64,000 bases of DNA from Lactobacillus mulieris (lineage in GTDB: Bacteria > Bacillota > Bacilli > Lactobacillales > Lactobacillaceae): assembly GCF_007095465.1 (NCBI RefSeq), contig NZ_SDGL01000011.1:1-64000 (forward strand). Reading direction: 5' to 3'. The notes beneath the pieces are model-generated. The model did not search any database. It was given only the letters and a program-made list of their open reading frames with translations, and was not told the origin of the DNA. Below, in pieces: positions 36,379 through 43,683 of this stretch. Numbering within the stretch: the first letter of the stretch is position 1; each line of letters opens with the position of its first letter. The translations under genes were made by a program, and so were the position numbers.

Positions 36379-37248
36379 ATGACTTACGCAATTGAAGTAC
36401 ATAATCTATCTAAAGCATTTAATGAGCAAGCTGTTTTAAGCAATATTAATTTTAAAATTAAAGAAGGAGAAATTGTTGCTTTATTAGGGAAAAATGGAGC
36501 TGGGAAAACCACTTTAATTAGGTTACTTAATGATTTGCTTTCTAAAGATACTGGAACAGTTAAAATCTTTGGTCAATCAAAACCAAATCGAAATTTAATT
36601 GGCGTGATGCCTCAAAAATCTATTATCTTAGATCGAGTTAAAGTCAAAGAAGCGGTAAACTTAGCTAGATCATTTTATAAAAGTCCAATGCCTTTTGATA
36701 AATTAGTTGAATTGGCTAATATCGGTGCTTTACTAGATAAATACACGGATAAACTATCTGGTGGACAACTAAAGCGGGTTTCTTTTGCAATTGTAATGGC
36801 AGGAAACCCTAAGCTGGTTTTCCTTGATGAACCTACAGCAGGAATGGATGTTGAAGCTAGAAATGAATTTTGGCAAAAGATAAATGGTTTTAAAAAGCTA
36901 GGGACAACTTTTTTAATAACAAGTCACTACCCAGAAGAACTTGAAAAAGTCGCAGGACGTTATTTGATTATTAACAATCACCGACTAGTTTTTGATGGCA
37001 GTTTAGAGCAAATGAAAAAGCAAAATCAAACTGTTAAAGTTAGCTTTGTTAGTCAACTTGAAAAAGTTAGCTTTGTTAATTTACCTGCAGTTGTTGATAT
37101 TAACGAAAATAACAATCACTATGTTTTAAAAGTTAATGGCTTGAATGCATTTTTACCAAGCTTTATCAAATATCTCAATCAAGTGGAAAACCTTGAAATC
37201 TCTCAAAGTAATCTCGAAAACTTAATGAAAAAATGGATGGAGGATTAA
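36379..37248 (+). CDS. ABC transporter ATP-binding protein (ABC-2 exporter)
   Basis: 289-aa ATPase. Walker A GKNGAGKT is at residues 37-44, signature LSGGQLKR, Walker B VFLDEP, and the H-loop SHYPEE. A C-terminal extension of about 80 residues is common in exporters for peptides or antibiotics. AAGGAGG lies before the ATG. It forms an operon with a permease, a DesK-type kinase and a NarL-type regulator, in the same order as B. subtilis yvfRSTU. Substrate unknown. Confidence 0.9.
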   Translation: MTYAIEVHNLSKAFNEQAVLSNINFKIKEGEIVALLGKNGAGKTTLIRLLNDLLSKDTGTVKIFGQSKPNRNLIGVMPQKSIILDRVKVKEAVNLARSFYKSPMPFDKLVELANIGALLDKYTDKLSGGQLKRVSFAIVMAGNPKLVFLDEPTAGMDVEARNEFWQKINGFKKLGTTFLITSHYPEELEKVAGRYLIINNHRLVFDGSLEQMKKQNQTVKVSFVSQLEKVSFVNLPAVVDINENNNHYVLKVNGLNAFLPSFIKYLNQVENLEISQSNLENLMKKWMED

Positions 37249-37250
37249 TA

Positions 37251-37988
37251 ATGAATAATTTTGCCTATCAATTGAAGATAAATTTAAAGCGTTTTTTACT
37301 TAGAAACCCCTTCTTCTTTATTTTCATAATTTCTTTACCTGCAGTTTTTTACTTAATTTATACCAAAGTAGCAATTACTGATGCACCTGCAGGTTGGAAT
37401 AAGCGCTTTTTAGTAAGTATGATTGTTTATGGTATTTTAATAAATTCGCTATCAACACTTTCTCGAATTTTATCAAGTGACGATAAAAAAGGTTTCAAAC
37501 TATTTGTTAAATTATCCCCAACTAGTTTAAACAGTTATTATGCAAATATTTTTTTAGTATTTGAGTTTATGAATATAATTGCTGTTTCGGCAGTAGCATT
37601 AGTTGGCGTTTTTATTAATAAGGTTAATTTATCTTTAGAAAATTGGCTTGTTTTACTGGTTGCAGTACCAGTTTTATGTTTACCTTTTGCCTTACTAGGA
37701 GTCTTAATTTCTTTTGTTGGCGATGAAAATGCAGTTGGTGCATTGGCAAACTTACTTATGTTTACAATTGCAATTTTGTCGGGACTATGGTGGCCTTTGA
37801 GCATGATGCCTGATTATTTACAAAAAATCGGCAAAATCATGCCAGGGTATCCAGCTTCTCAATTAAGTTTAGATTTATTACTAAAGCAAAATATGAGTGG
37901 TAATCAATTACAAACTTTATTCGTCTGGCTAATTGTGCTAATTTTAATCTTAGGACTAGTTGTCAAAAATAAGGGGCGTAAAGCTTAA
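37251..37988 (+). CDS. ABC-2 type permease
   Basis: 245-aa membrane protein with six predicted helices and the ABC-2 fold, the partner of the preceding ATPase. The last helices hold the usual WWPLSMMPDYLQKIGKIMPGYPASQ loop of this family. The ATG at 37251, eight bases after GGAGG, is preferred over the in-frame ATG at 37233, which lies in the ATPase gene. The transported compound cannot be told. Confidence 0.87.
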   Translation: MNNFAYQLKINLKRFLLRNPFFFIFIISLPAVFYLIYTKVAITDAPAGWNKRFLVSMIVYGILINSLSTLSRILSSDDKKGFKLFVKLSPTSLNSYYANIFLVFEFMNIIAVSAVALVGVFINKVNLSLENWLVLLVAVPVLCLPFALLGVLISFVGDENAVGALANLLMFTIAILSGLWWPLSMMPDYLQKIGKIMPGYPASQLSLDLLLKQNMSGNQLQTLFVWLIVLILILGLVVKNKGRKA

Positions 37989-38006
37989 TAGCCAAGGAGT
38001 AAAATA

Positions 38007-39110
38007 TTGAAAGAATTTCTTAATAGGCATGTCCTTTTTCCAAAAAAGTATGGGGCAATGCCTTATTACTATTTATTGTTTTTATTTTTTGCAGTTTTTG
38101 CTGCATTACCGATAAAAAACTTATTTGACTGGGTTTGTTTTTTAGCATTAATACCATTTGCTAAATTTTATCGTGATTCATATGGCGAAGAAATCCCAAA
38201 TTATGATTGGGAAATTACTGCCATGATTGCAATTGCGGCATTATGGGTTATTAATTATCAATATTATTATAATTTTATTTTTGCAGGTTTTTGTATTGGT
38301 TTTAGTGAAATTAAACCCCATATTTTCAAAAATAGAGTAGTAATCTATCTTAGTTCTGTAACAGCATGTGCAGTTTATACGGTTATTAAGCAGGGGTTTG
38401 ATATTAATTTGTTTTTTGGCTTGCTTTTTGCATACTCTTGCGTCTTTTTTGCTCATTCTTTCGCTGTTTCTCAAAGAAAAAGATTCGTGTTAAAACAAGA
38501 TAATGAAAGATTATCAATTATTATTAAGCAATCTGAACGTGATCGCATTGCTGGGCAACTTCATGACAATTTAGGACAAGTTTTTTCAACTTTAGCCATT
38601 AATGCTGATTTGGCAGAGAAACTGGTTGATAAAAAACCAGACTTAGCCAAGAAGCAAATTCAGCAAATTGGCGAGAATGCGAGGGATAATTTAAATCTCG
38701 TTCGGGAAATCGTAGCTGATTTACGTAAGCAAAAGTTAGTTCAGGTCTTAGCTGTTGAAAGTGAAAATCTAGAAAATGCCAAATTTGATTTGACAACCGA
38801 AAATCAAGCACAAGCCTTTACTTGGCCTGATAATATCCAAAATGAGTTATCATTTATTATTAGAGAAGCTATTGCCAACGCGATTCGATATAGCCATGGT
38901 AATTTAGTTAGAATTACTTTTAATGAAGATTCTAATAATTATTTTGTTAGAATTAAAGATAATGGAATTGGATTTAAAAATAAAGCTAATACTAGTCGTG
39001 AACATTTTGGGATTAGTGGGATGCAAACAAGAACTGAAAAATTAAAAGGAAGCTTTGCAATTTCTGACAAAAATGGTGTTGAAATTAGTATTAGTATTCC
39101 TAAGGAGTAG
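38007..39110 (+). CDS. sensor histidine kinase (DesK/YvfT-like)
   Basis: 367-aa kinase with about five N-terminal membrane helices (residues 18-155) and no large outer domain, typical of membrane-sensing kinases. The HisKA_3 box has H186 in RDRIAGQLHDNLGQ; the ATPase domain has NAIRYSHG and DNGIGF. The start is TTG at 38007 after AAGGAG. It is coupled to the exporter genes upstream and the regulator 2 bp downstream, so it probably senses the exporter's substrate or membrane state. Confidence 0.88.
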   Translation: MKEFLNRHVLFPKKYGAMPYYYLLFLFFAVFAALPIKNLFDWVCFLALIPFAKFYRDSYGEEIPNYDWEITAMIAIAALWVINYQYYYNFIFAGFCIGFSEIKPHIFKNRVVIYLSSVTACAVYTVIKQGFDINLFFGLLFAYSCVFFAHSFAVSQRKRFVLKQDNERLSIIIKQSERDRIAGQLHDNLGQVFSTLAINADLAEKLVDKKPDLAKKQIQQIGENARDNLNLVREIVADLRKQKLVQVLAVESENLENAKFDLTTENQAQAFTWPDNIQNELSFIIREAIANAIRYSHGNLVRITFNEDSNNYFVRIKDNGIGFKNKANTSREHFGISGMQTRTEKLKGSFAISDKNGVEISISIPKE

Positions 39111-39112
39111 TT

Positions 39113-39718
39113 ATGACACGGTTATTTTTAGCTGAAGATCAAGAATTGTTAAATTCAGCCTTGAAGATGTTGTTAGATTTAGAAGATGATTTTGAAGTTG
39201 TAGGAACTAGCTTGACGGGTGAAGATGTTGCAAATAAAATCATCACTTTAAAGGTTGAGGTTGCATTACTAGATATAGAAATGCCGAAAGAAAGTGGCTT
39301 AGAAATTGCTAAAGAGTTACGTGAGCAGAACTATCCTGGAAAAATAATTATTTTGACTACCTTTGCTCGAGCTAATTACTTTAAAGAAGCATTAGCTCAA
39401 AAAGTTGATGGCTACCTCTTAAAAGATAGTCCAAGTGATTCGCTGGTAAAGGCAATTAGGGCTATTTTAGATGGGAATACAGTCTTTGATCCCAAGCTGG
39501 TAAGTGGTGTTTTAAATGAAGTAGATAACCCCTTAACAAATCGTGAAATGGATATTTTAAAAATGTTGGAACAAGTAGCTACCACCAAAGAACTAGCTCA
39601 AAAATTATTTTTATCAGAAGGGACAGTTCGCAACTATATTTCTTCTATCTTAAGTAAAACAGGAACATCATCAAGATTGGAAGCACTTAACTTAGCACGA
39701 AATAAGGGCTGGATTTAG
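39113..39718 (+). CDS. NarL/LuxR-family response regulator (DesR/YvfU-like)
   Basis: 201-aa regulator. The receiver domain has D54 in ALLDIEMPKESG and K in YLLKDS; the LuxR-type helix-turn-helix covers residues 138-198 (LTNREMDILKML ... EGTVRNYISSILSKTG). It follows the kinase by 2 bp and ends the operon. Its likely site is the TATGAC-N4-GTCATA repeat before the ABC gene. Confidence 0.9.
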   Translation: MTRLFLAEDQELLNSALKMLLDLEDDFEVVGTSLTGEDVANKIITLKVEVALLDIEMPKESGLEIAKELREQNYPGKIIILTTFARANYFKEALAQKVDGYLLKDSPSDSLVKAIRAILDGNTVFDPKLVSGVLNEVDNPLTNREMDILKMLEQVATTKELAQKLFLSEGTVRNYISSILSKTGTSSRLEALNLARNKGWI

Positions 39719-39723
39719 AGTAA

Positions 39724-39757
39724 AAAAAATAAAGCCAAAAGGCTTTATTTTTTTACT
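39724..39757 (+). terminator. bidirectional terminator between the regulator and yidC
   Basis: AATAAAGCC-AAAA-GGCTTTATT with A and T runs on both sides; it serves the convergent operon and yidC, whose stop it touches. Confidence 0.85.
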
Positions 39758-40727
39758 TATTTTCACGTTTTTGCTTTCCAGCATTTCTTTTACGCAATTC
39801 TTCTTCTGTAGAACTAGTTGAGTCTGATGAGTTAACAGAATTATCGGAATCATTTCCAATAATATCGTCAATTATTTCTTTTGTTACAACTACTTTCATT
39901 GGCTTTTCTTTTAGTTCAGCATCAATTTTGGCTTTTGCTCTTGGTAAGATAATATAAGTTACAATTACTTGTTGAATTAAAGCAATTATCCCACCAACTA
40001 AGAAGTAAAGACCCAATGCACCTGGTGTAGACATTGAAATAAATAATGTCATTAATGGACTAATAAAAATAGTTGATTGCATTGCTGCTCGTTGTTGCTC
40101 ACTAACTCCACGAAGCATTAATAAACTTTGAGCTAAGTAAAATAGTGCACCGACAATTGCAAAAAGTAGTGATGGCTTACCAAGTGATACTCCGAAAAAG
40201 CTTGATTTATATAGAGCATCTGAATAGGCTACTGCTTGATAAATACCAATCATGAAAGGAAATTGAACAATTAATGGTAGACAGCCAATTCCACCAGTGA
40301 TACTTAAATTGTTTTCACGGTAAACTTTTTGTTGAAGTTGGCTGATTTGCATTTGCTTATCAGGAGTTAAAGAACGATCTTTTAAGGCGTCTTGGATAAG
40401 TTTGAATTGGTCTTGTAAGCGACTAACCTTTTCTTGCTGAATCGTTGACTTTTTAGAACTTGAAAGCATTAAAGGTAATAGTACAAAACGAATTACAGCT
40501 GTAATAATTGCAATTGCCCAACCAGCACCATTTGTACCTCCGATGGCATTTTCAGTTGCTAGCATAATATTTCTTATTGGGATACCAATAAACTGATAGA
40601 TTAACCCAAAAAAGCCACCTTTTGGTGCAGCGTTTGCACCAGTCTTGTAAGCAGCACAACCAGTTAGAATAACTGCTAACATAGCCACTAAACTAACTAA
40701 CAGTAAGATTTTTTTGTTTTTTTTCAT
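39753..40727 (-). CDS. yidC: membrane protein insertase YidC/OxaA
   Basis: 324-aa insertase that folds and inserts membrane proteins alone or with Sec. An N-terminal lipoprotein signal ends in LTGC (Cys near residue 24). Five core helices follow, including the conserved GWAIAIITAVIRFVLLPLM segment holding the groove arginine. The C-terminal tail is charged. Lactobacilli usually have two YidC paralogues; this one is not next to rnpA/jag, so it is probably the second (YidC2-like or SpoIIIJ/YqjG type). Confidence 0.9.
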   Translation of the reverse strand: MKKNKKILLLVSLVAMLAVILTGCAAYKTGANAAPKGGFFGLIYQFIGIPIRNIMLATENAIGGTNGAGWAIAIITAVIRFVLLPLMLSSSKKSTIQQEKVSRLQDQFKLIQDALKDRSLTPDKQMQISQLQQKVYRENNLSITGGIGCLPLIVQFPFMIGIYQAVAYSDALYKSSFFGVSLGKPSLLFAIVGALFYLAQSLLMLRGVSEQQRAAMQSTIFISPLMTLFISMSTPGALGLYFLVGGIIALIQQVIVTYIILPRAKAKIDAELKEKPMKVVVTKEIIDDIIGNDSDNSVNSSDSTSSTEEELRKRNAGKQKRENK

Positions 40728-40783
40728 TAATTAAATACACCACTTAATTTCTATAAATTCTCTGTTTTAAATAAAACAACTTG

Positions 40784-41059
40784 CTAATATTTTACCGTAA
40801 AACGGGTCAAAGGTGCCACATTTGTCAACTGTTTTTGTTCAATTTTATCAATTCTTGCAGTAGGACCTTGGGCAGATGGTAATTCTTGAATAAATTTTTC
40901 TAAAATATAATCTTTCCCCTGAACAAGGATAGTTACACTACCATCATTTTCATTTCTTACCCAGCCCTTTAAGAAAAACTTCTTTGCTAATATTTGAGTA
41001 CACCATCTAAATCCGACCCCTTGAACTAGTCCGTATACATGAATTTCTCTTGTTTCCAT
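40784..41059 (-). CDS. acyP: acylphosphatase
   Basis: 91-aa small hydrolase of acyl phosphates. The catalytic arginine and the phosphate loop are in VYGLVQGVGFRWCTQ, and the catalytic asparagine is in GWVRNENDGSV. Length is standard. AAGGAG lies upstream of the ATG. Divergent from the methyltransferase gene, 57 bp upstream of yidC on the same strand. Confidence 0.92.
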   Translation of the reverse strand: METREIHVYGLVQGVGFRWCTQILAKKFFLKGWVRNENDGSVTILVQGKDYILEKFIQELPSAQGPTARIDKIEQKQLTNVAPLTRFTVKY

Positions 41060-41144
41060 AATTTTTTCTCCTTATGAATACAATCTACTATTTAATATTT
41101 TAAACTTCTAACATAAAATAGTGTAGTGAACTAAGGAGAATGAC

Positions 41145-41912
41145 ATGCAAAAAATTACATCAACAACAAATCAAACAATAAAAAATTTAGCTAAGCTAAA
41201 TAAGAAAAAATATCGTGAACAAGAAGGCTTTTATTTAATTGAAGGTTTTCATCTAGTAGATGAAGCTTTTAAAAGTAAACTTAATTTTAAGTATTTATTA
41301 GCTACTCAAGCTGCTTTTGAAAAGTTGAGTATTCAATACCACTTAGACTTAACTGATAAACGCTTAATTCAAATTAATGAGCGAGTTGCTAAGCATCTTA
41401 GTGCAACAACTAATTCGCAAGATGTATTTATGGTTTTAAAAATAAATCAACCTAAGCATTTTACTTTTAATTTTGGTAAATGGATATTACTTGATTCATT
41501 AGCTGATCCTGGTAATATTGGTACAATTATTAGAACGGCAGATGCAGCTGGTTTTAATGGGGTAGTATTATCAGAAAATTGTGCTGATTTATACAATCCT
41601 AAAACACAAAGAGCAATGCAAGGAAGTCAATTCCATATTCCAATCATCAAAGCGGACCTTTTAAAAACAATTGAGCAATTTAAAGAAAATTATATTCCGG
41701 TTTATGCGTCAGTTTTAGATGATGAAGCAAAAGAATTGCCTGATTTTGAAAAAACTAAAGAATTGGCTTTAATTATTGGAAATGAAGCTAATGGTGTAAG
41801 TGGGGATGCTGTAAATTTGGCTGATGAAAAATTATTTATTCCTATAAAGGGTCAAGCCGAATCATTAAATGCAGCAATTGCAGCAGGTATTATGATTTAT
41901 CACTTTGCTTAA
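41145..41912 (+). CDS. TrmH/SpoU-family RNA 2'-O-methyltransferase
   Basis: 255-aa SPOUT methyltransferase with an N-terminal substrate-binding domain (residues 1-100) and a trefoil-knot catalytic domain. Motifs are 1: LLDSLADPGNIGTIIRTADAAG; 2: ALIIGNEANGVS; 3: ESLNAAIAAGIMIYHF. It would use SAM to methylate a ribose in rRNA or tRNA; the target is not predictable (YsgA-like in other Firmicutes, where it lies near pheST as here). AAGGAG precedes the ATG. Confidence 0.9.
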   Translation: MQKITSTTNQTIKNLAKLNKKKYREQEGFYLIEGFHLVDEAFKSKLNFKYLLATQAAFEKLSIQYHLDLTDKRLIQINERVAKHLSATTNSQDVFMVLKINQPKHFTFNFGKWILLDSLADPGNIGTIIRTADAAGFNGVVLSENCADLYNPKTQRAMQGSQFHIPIIKADLLKTIEQFKENYIPVYASVLDDEAKELPDFEKTKELALIIGNEANGVSGDAVNLADEKLFIPIKGQAESLNAAIAAGIMIYHFA

Positions 41913-41917
41913 ATTTC

Positions 41918-41951
41918 TCACTTGTAATTAGTAAGTGAAAGCAAGTATAAT
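41918..41951 (+). promoter_or_regulatory. promoter and operator-like repeat of the HxlR gene
   Basis: TTGTAA (41922-41927) and TATAAT (41946-41951), 18-bp spacer. TCACTT-N9-AAGTGA (41918-41938) with a central TAATTA lies across the -35 and spacer, well placed for autorepression by the HxlR protein. Confidence 0.6.
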
Positions 41952-41984
41952 TATATTAACAACAAATTTAAAGGAGGAAGACAT

Positions 41985-42335
41985 ATGTCAACTGCTTCTC
42001 AAGAAAAAGATGGTTGCCAAGGCTGTCACAATAAGTTTGAAAACTGCGAACATTTTATCAATGCCTTTGCTTTTATTGGTAAAAAATGGAATGGATTAAT
42101 TATTAGCTCATTATGTAGTTTTACTCCGATGCGTTTTAAAGACTTGGCTAATGCGGTTCATGCTTGTTCAGATCGAGTATTAGTTGAACGACTAAAAGAA
42201 TTAGAAGAATTAAAGATTGTTAAGCGCTCAGTTTCAGATTCAGGTATTATTACTTATAAGCTAACTAAAAAAGGCGCAGAATTAAAGCCTGTATTTGATC
42301 AAGTTCATGAGTGGGCTGATCGATGGGAAGTATAA
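41985..42335 (+). CDS. HxlR-family transcriptional regulator, cysteine-rich
   Basis: 116-aa winged-helix regulator of the HxlR/MarR-like group (KKWNGLIISSL, MRFKDLANAV, RVLVERLKELEEL, TYKLTKKG). HxlR proteins often sense aldehydes, quinones or disulfide stress through cysteines. Here an unusual N-terminal C11-x2-C14-x6-C21 cluster is followed by C44 and C61. AAGGAGG lies before the ATG. It is alone before the pheS T-box, with an operator-like repeat in its own promoter. Target genes are unknown. Confidence 0.87.
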   Translation: MSTASQEKDGCQGCHNKFENCEHFINAFAFIGKKWNGLIISSLCSFTPMRFKDLANAVHACSDRVLVERLKELEELKIVKRSVSDSGIITYKLTKKGAELKPVFDQVHEWADRWEV

Positions 42336-42379
42336 AGAATACTAGTTGCATGTTTTTGCTAAAAGTTTTAAGATACTAA

Positions 42380-42620
42380 CTATAACAATAAAGATAAAAA
42401 CATTTAGCAAGACTAGTAGTAAGTTCTTTTACTTAACAGAGAGGATTATTTAGCTGAGATTAATCTAAGTTATGGCTTATGAATTTCACCTTGTAAGTTG
42501 AATTTTAATCAATTCCGGTATTTCCCGTTATCGAAAGTTAAGTGTAGGGATATTCTATCCCTAAACGAGGGTGGTACCGCGAAGCTTCGTCCCTGTTGGG
42601 GCGAAGCTTTTTTTGTTTAG
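42380..42620 (+). promoter_or_regulatory. T-box leader controlling pheST
   Basis: Long leader with a phenylalanine TTC specifier in GAATTTCACC (42485-42487), the T-box core GAGGGTGGTACCGCG at 42567-42581, and a terminator AAGCTTCGTCCC / GGGGCGAAGCTT ending in seven T (42582-42615). Uncharged tRNA-Phe should relieve termination. The tRNA-Phe genes are at 1156 and 6024. Confidence 0.93.
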
Positions 42621-42633
42621 AAAGGGACGCAGT

Positions 42634-43683
42634 ATGGATTTATTTGAAAGATTGGCTAAATTACGTGATGAAGGTTTAGCACAAATTCAAAAAGCTGAAA
42701 ATGAAAAGAAGTTAAACGATGTACGGGTAACTTTAGTTGGTAAAAAGGGAGAATTAACTGAAATTCTTCACTCAATGAAGGAAGTTGCGCCTGAAAATCG
42801 TCGAGAAGTTGGTCAAAGAGTTAATGAATTACGTGACTTGTTTAATCAAAAACTTGATGATGCTAAAAAAGATCTTTTGAAAAAGTTAGTTGCTGAAAAA
42901 TTAAAGGCGGAAGCAGTTGATGTTACCTTACCAGGTAGAAAAACTCGTCTTGGTTCTAAGCACGTAATTAGAATTATTCAAGATGATTTAGAAAGATTTT
43001 TCATTGGTATGGGCTTTCAAGTGGTTCAAGGACCAGAAATTGAAACAGAGCATTATAATTTCGAAATGCTTAACTTACCTAAGGATCACCCAGCTCGTGA
43101 TATGCAAGCTACTTTCTTTGTTGATGAAGGTCATCTTTTACGAAGCCAAACTTCTCCTGTTCAAGCTAGAACAATGGAAAAACATAATTTTGAAAATGGT
43201 GCTTTAAAGATGATCTCACCAGGTAAGGTTTATCGTCGTGATGATGATGATGCAACTCACTCACATCAATTTGCTCAAATGGAAGGGCTAGTTGTTGATA
43301 AAAACATTACCATGGGAGATTTGAAAGGAACTTTAGAAGCAGTTGCAAAACATGTTTTTGGTCAAGATAGAGAAACCCGGTTAAGACCAAGTTATTTTCC
43401 ATTTACTGAACCAAGTGTTGAAATGGATGTTTCTTGTTTCAATTGTGATGGTAAGGGATGTCCAGTATGTAAATATACTGGTTGGATAGAAGTATTAGGT
43501 GCAGGAATGGTTCACCCTAATGTTATTAGAAATGCCGGTTTAGATCCGGAAGTTTATGGTGGCTTTGCTTTTGGTTTAGGGTTAGACCGTTTTGCAATTT
43601 TGAAATATGGTGTAGATGATATTCGTGATTTCTATACTAATGACATTAGATTCTTAACACAATTTCGTCAGGAGGAAGACTAG
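42634..43683 (+). CDS. pheS: phenylalanyl-tRNA synthetase alpha subunit
   Basis: 349-aa class II catalytic subunit. An N-terminal coiled coil (residues 1-90) is followed by motif 2 (MISPGKVYRRDDDDATHSHQF) and motif 3 (GGFAFGLGLDRFAILKYG). The ATG at 42634 after AAAGGGA is the family start; the open frame upstream lies inside the T-box terminator. pheT begins at the next base after the stop. Confidence 0.96.
   Translation: MDLFERLAKLRDEGLAQIQKAENEKKLNDVRVTLVGKKGELTEILHSMKEVAPENRREVGQRVNELRDLFNQKLDDAKKDLLKKLVAEKLKAEAVDVTLPGRKTRLGSKHVIRIIQDDLERFFIGMGFQVVQGPEIETEHYNFEMLNLPKDHPARDMQATFFVDEGHLLRSQTSPVQARTMEKHNFENGALKMISPGKVYRRDDDDATHSHQFAQMEGLVVDKNITMGDLKGTLEAVAKHVFGQDRETRLRPSYFPFTEPSVEMDVSCFNCDGKGCPVCKYTGWIEVLGAGMVHPNVIRNAGLDPEVYGGFAFGLGLDRFAILKYGVDDIRDFYTNDIRFLTQFRQEED

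Noticed and set aside
42571..42633. Upstream start for PheS
   Set aside because: The extra codons lie in the T-box and terminator; the family start is at 42634.
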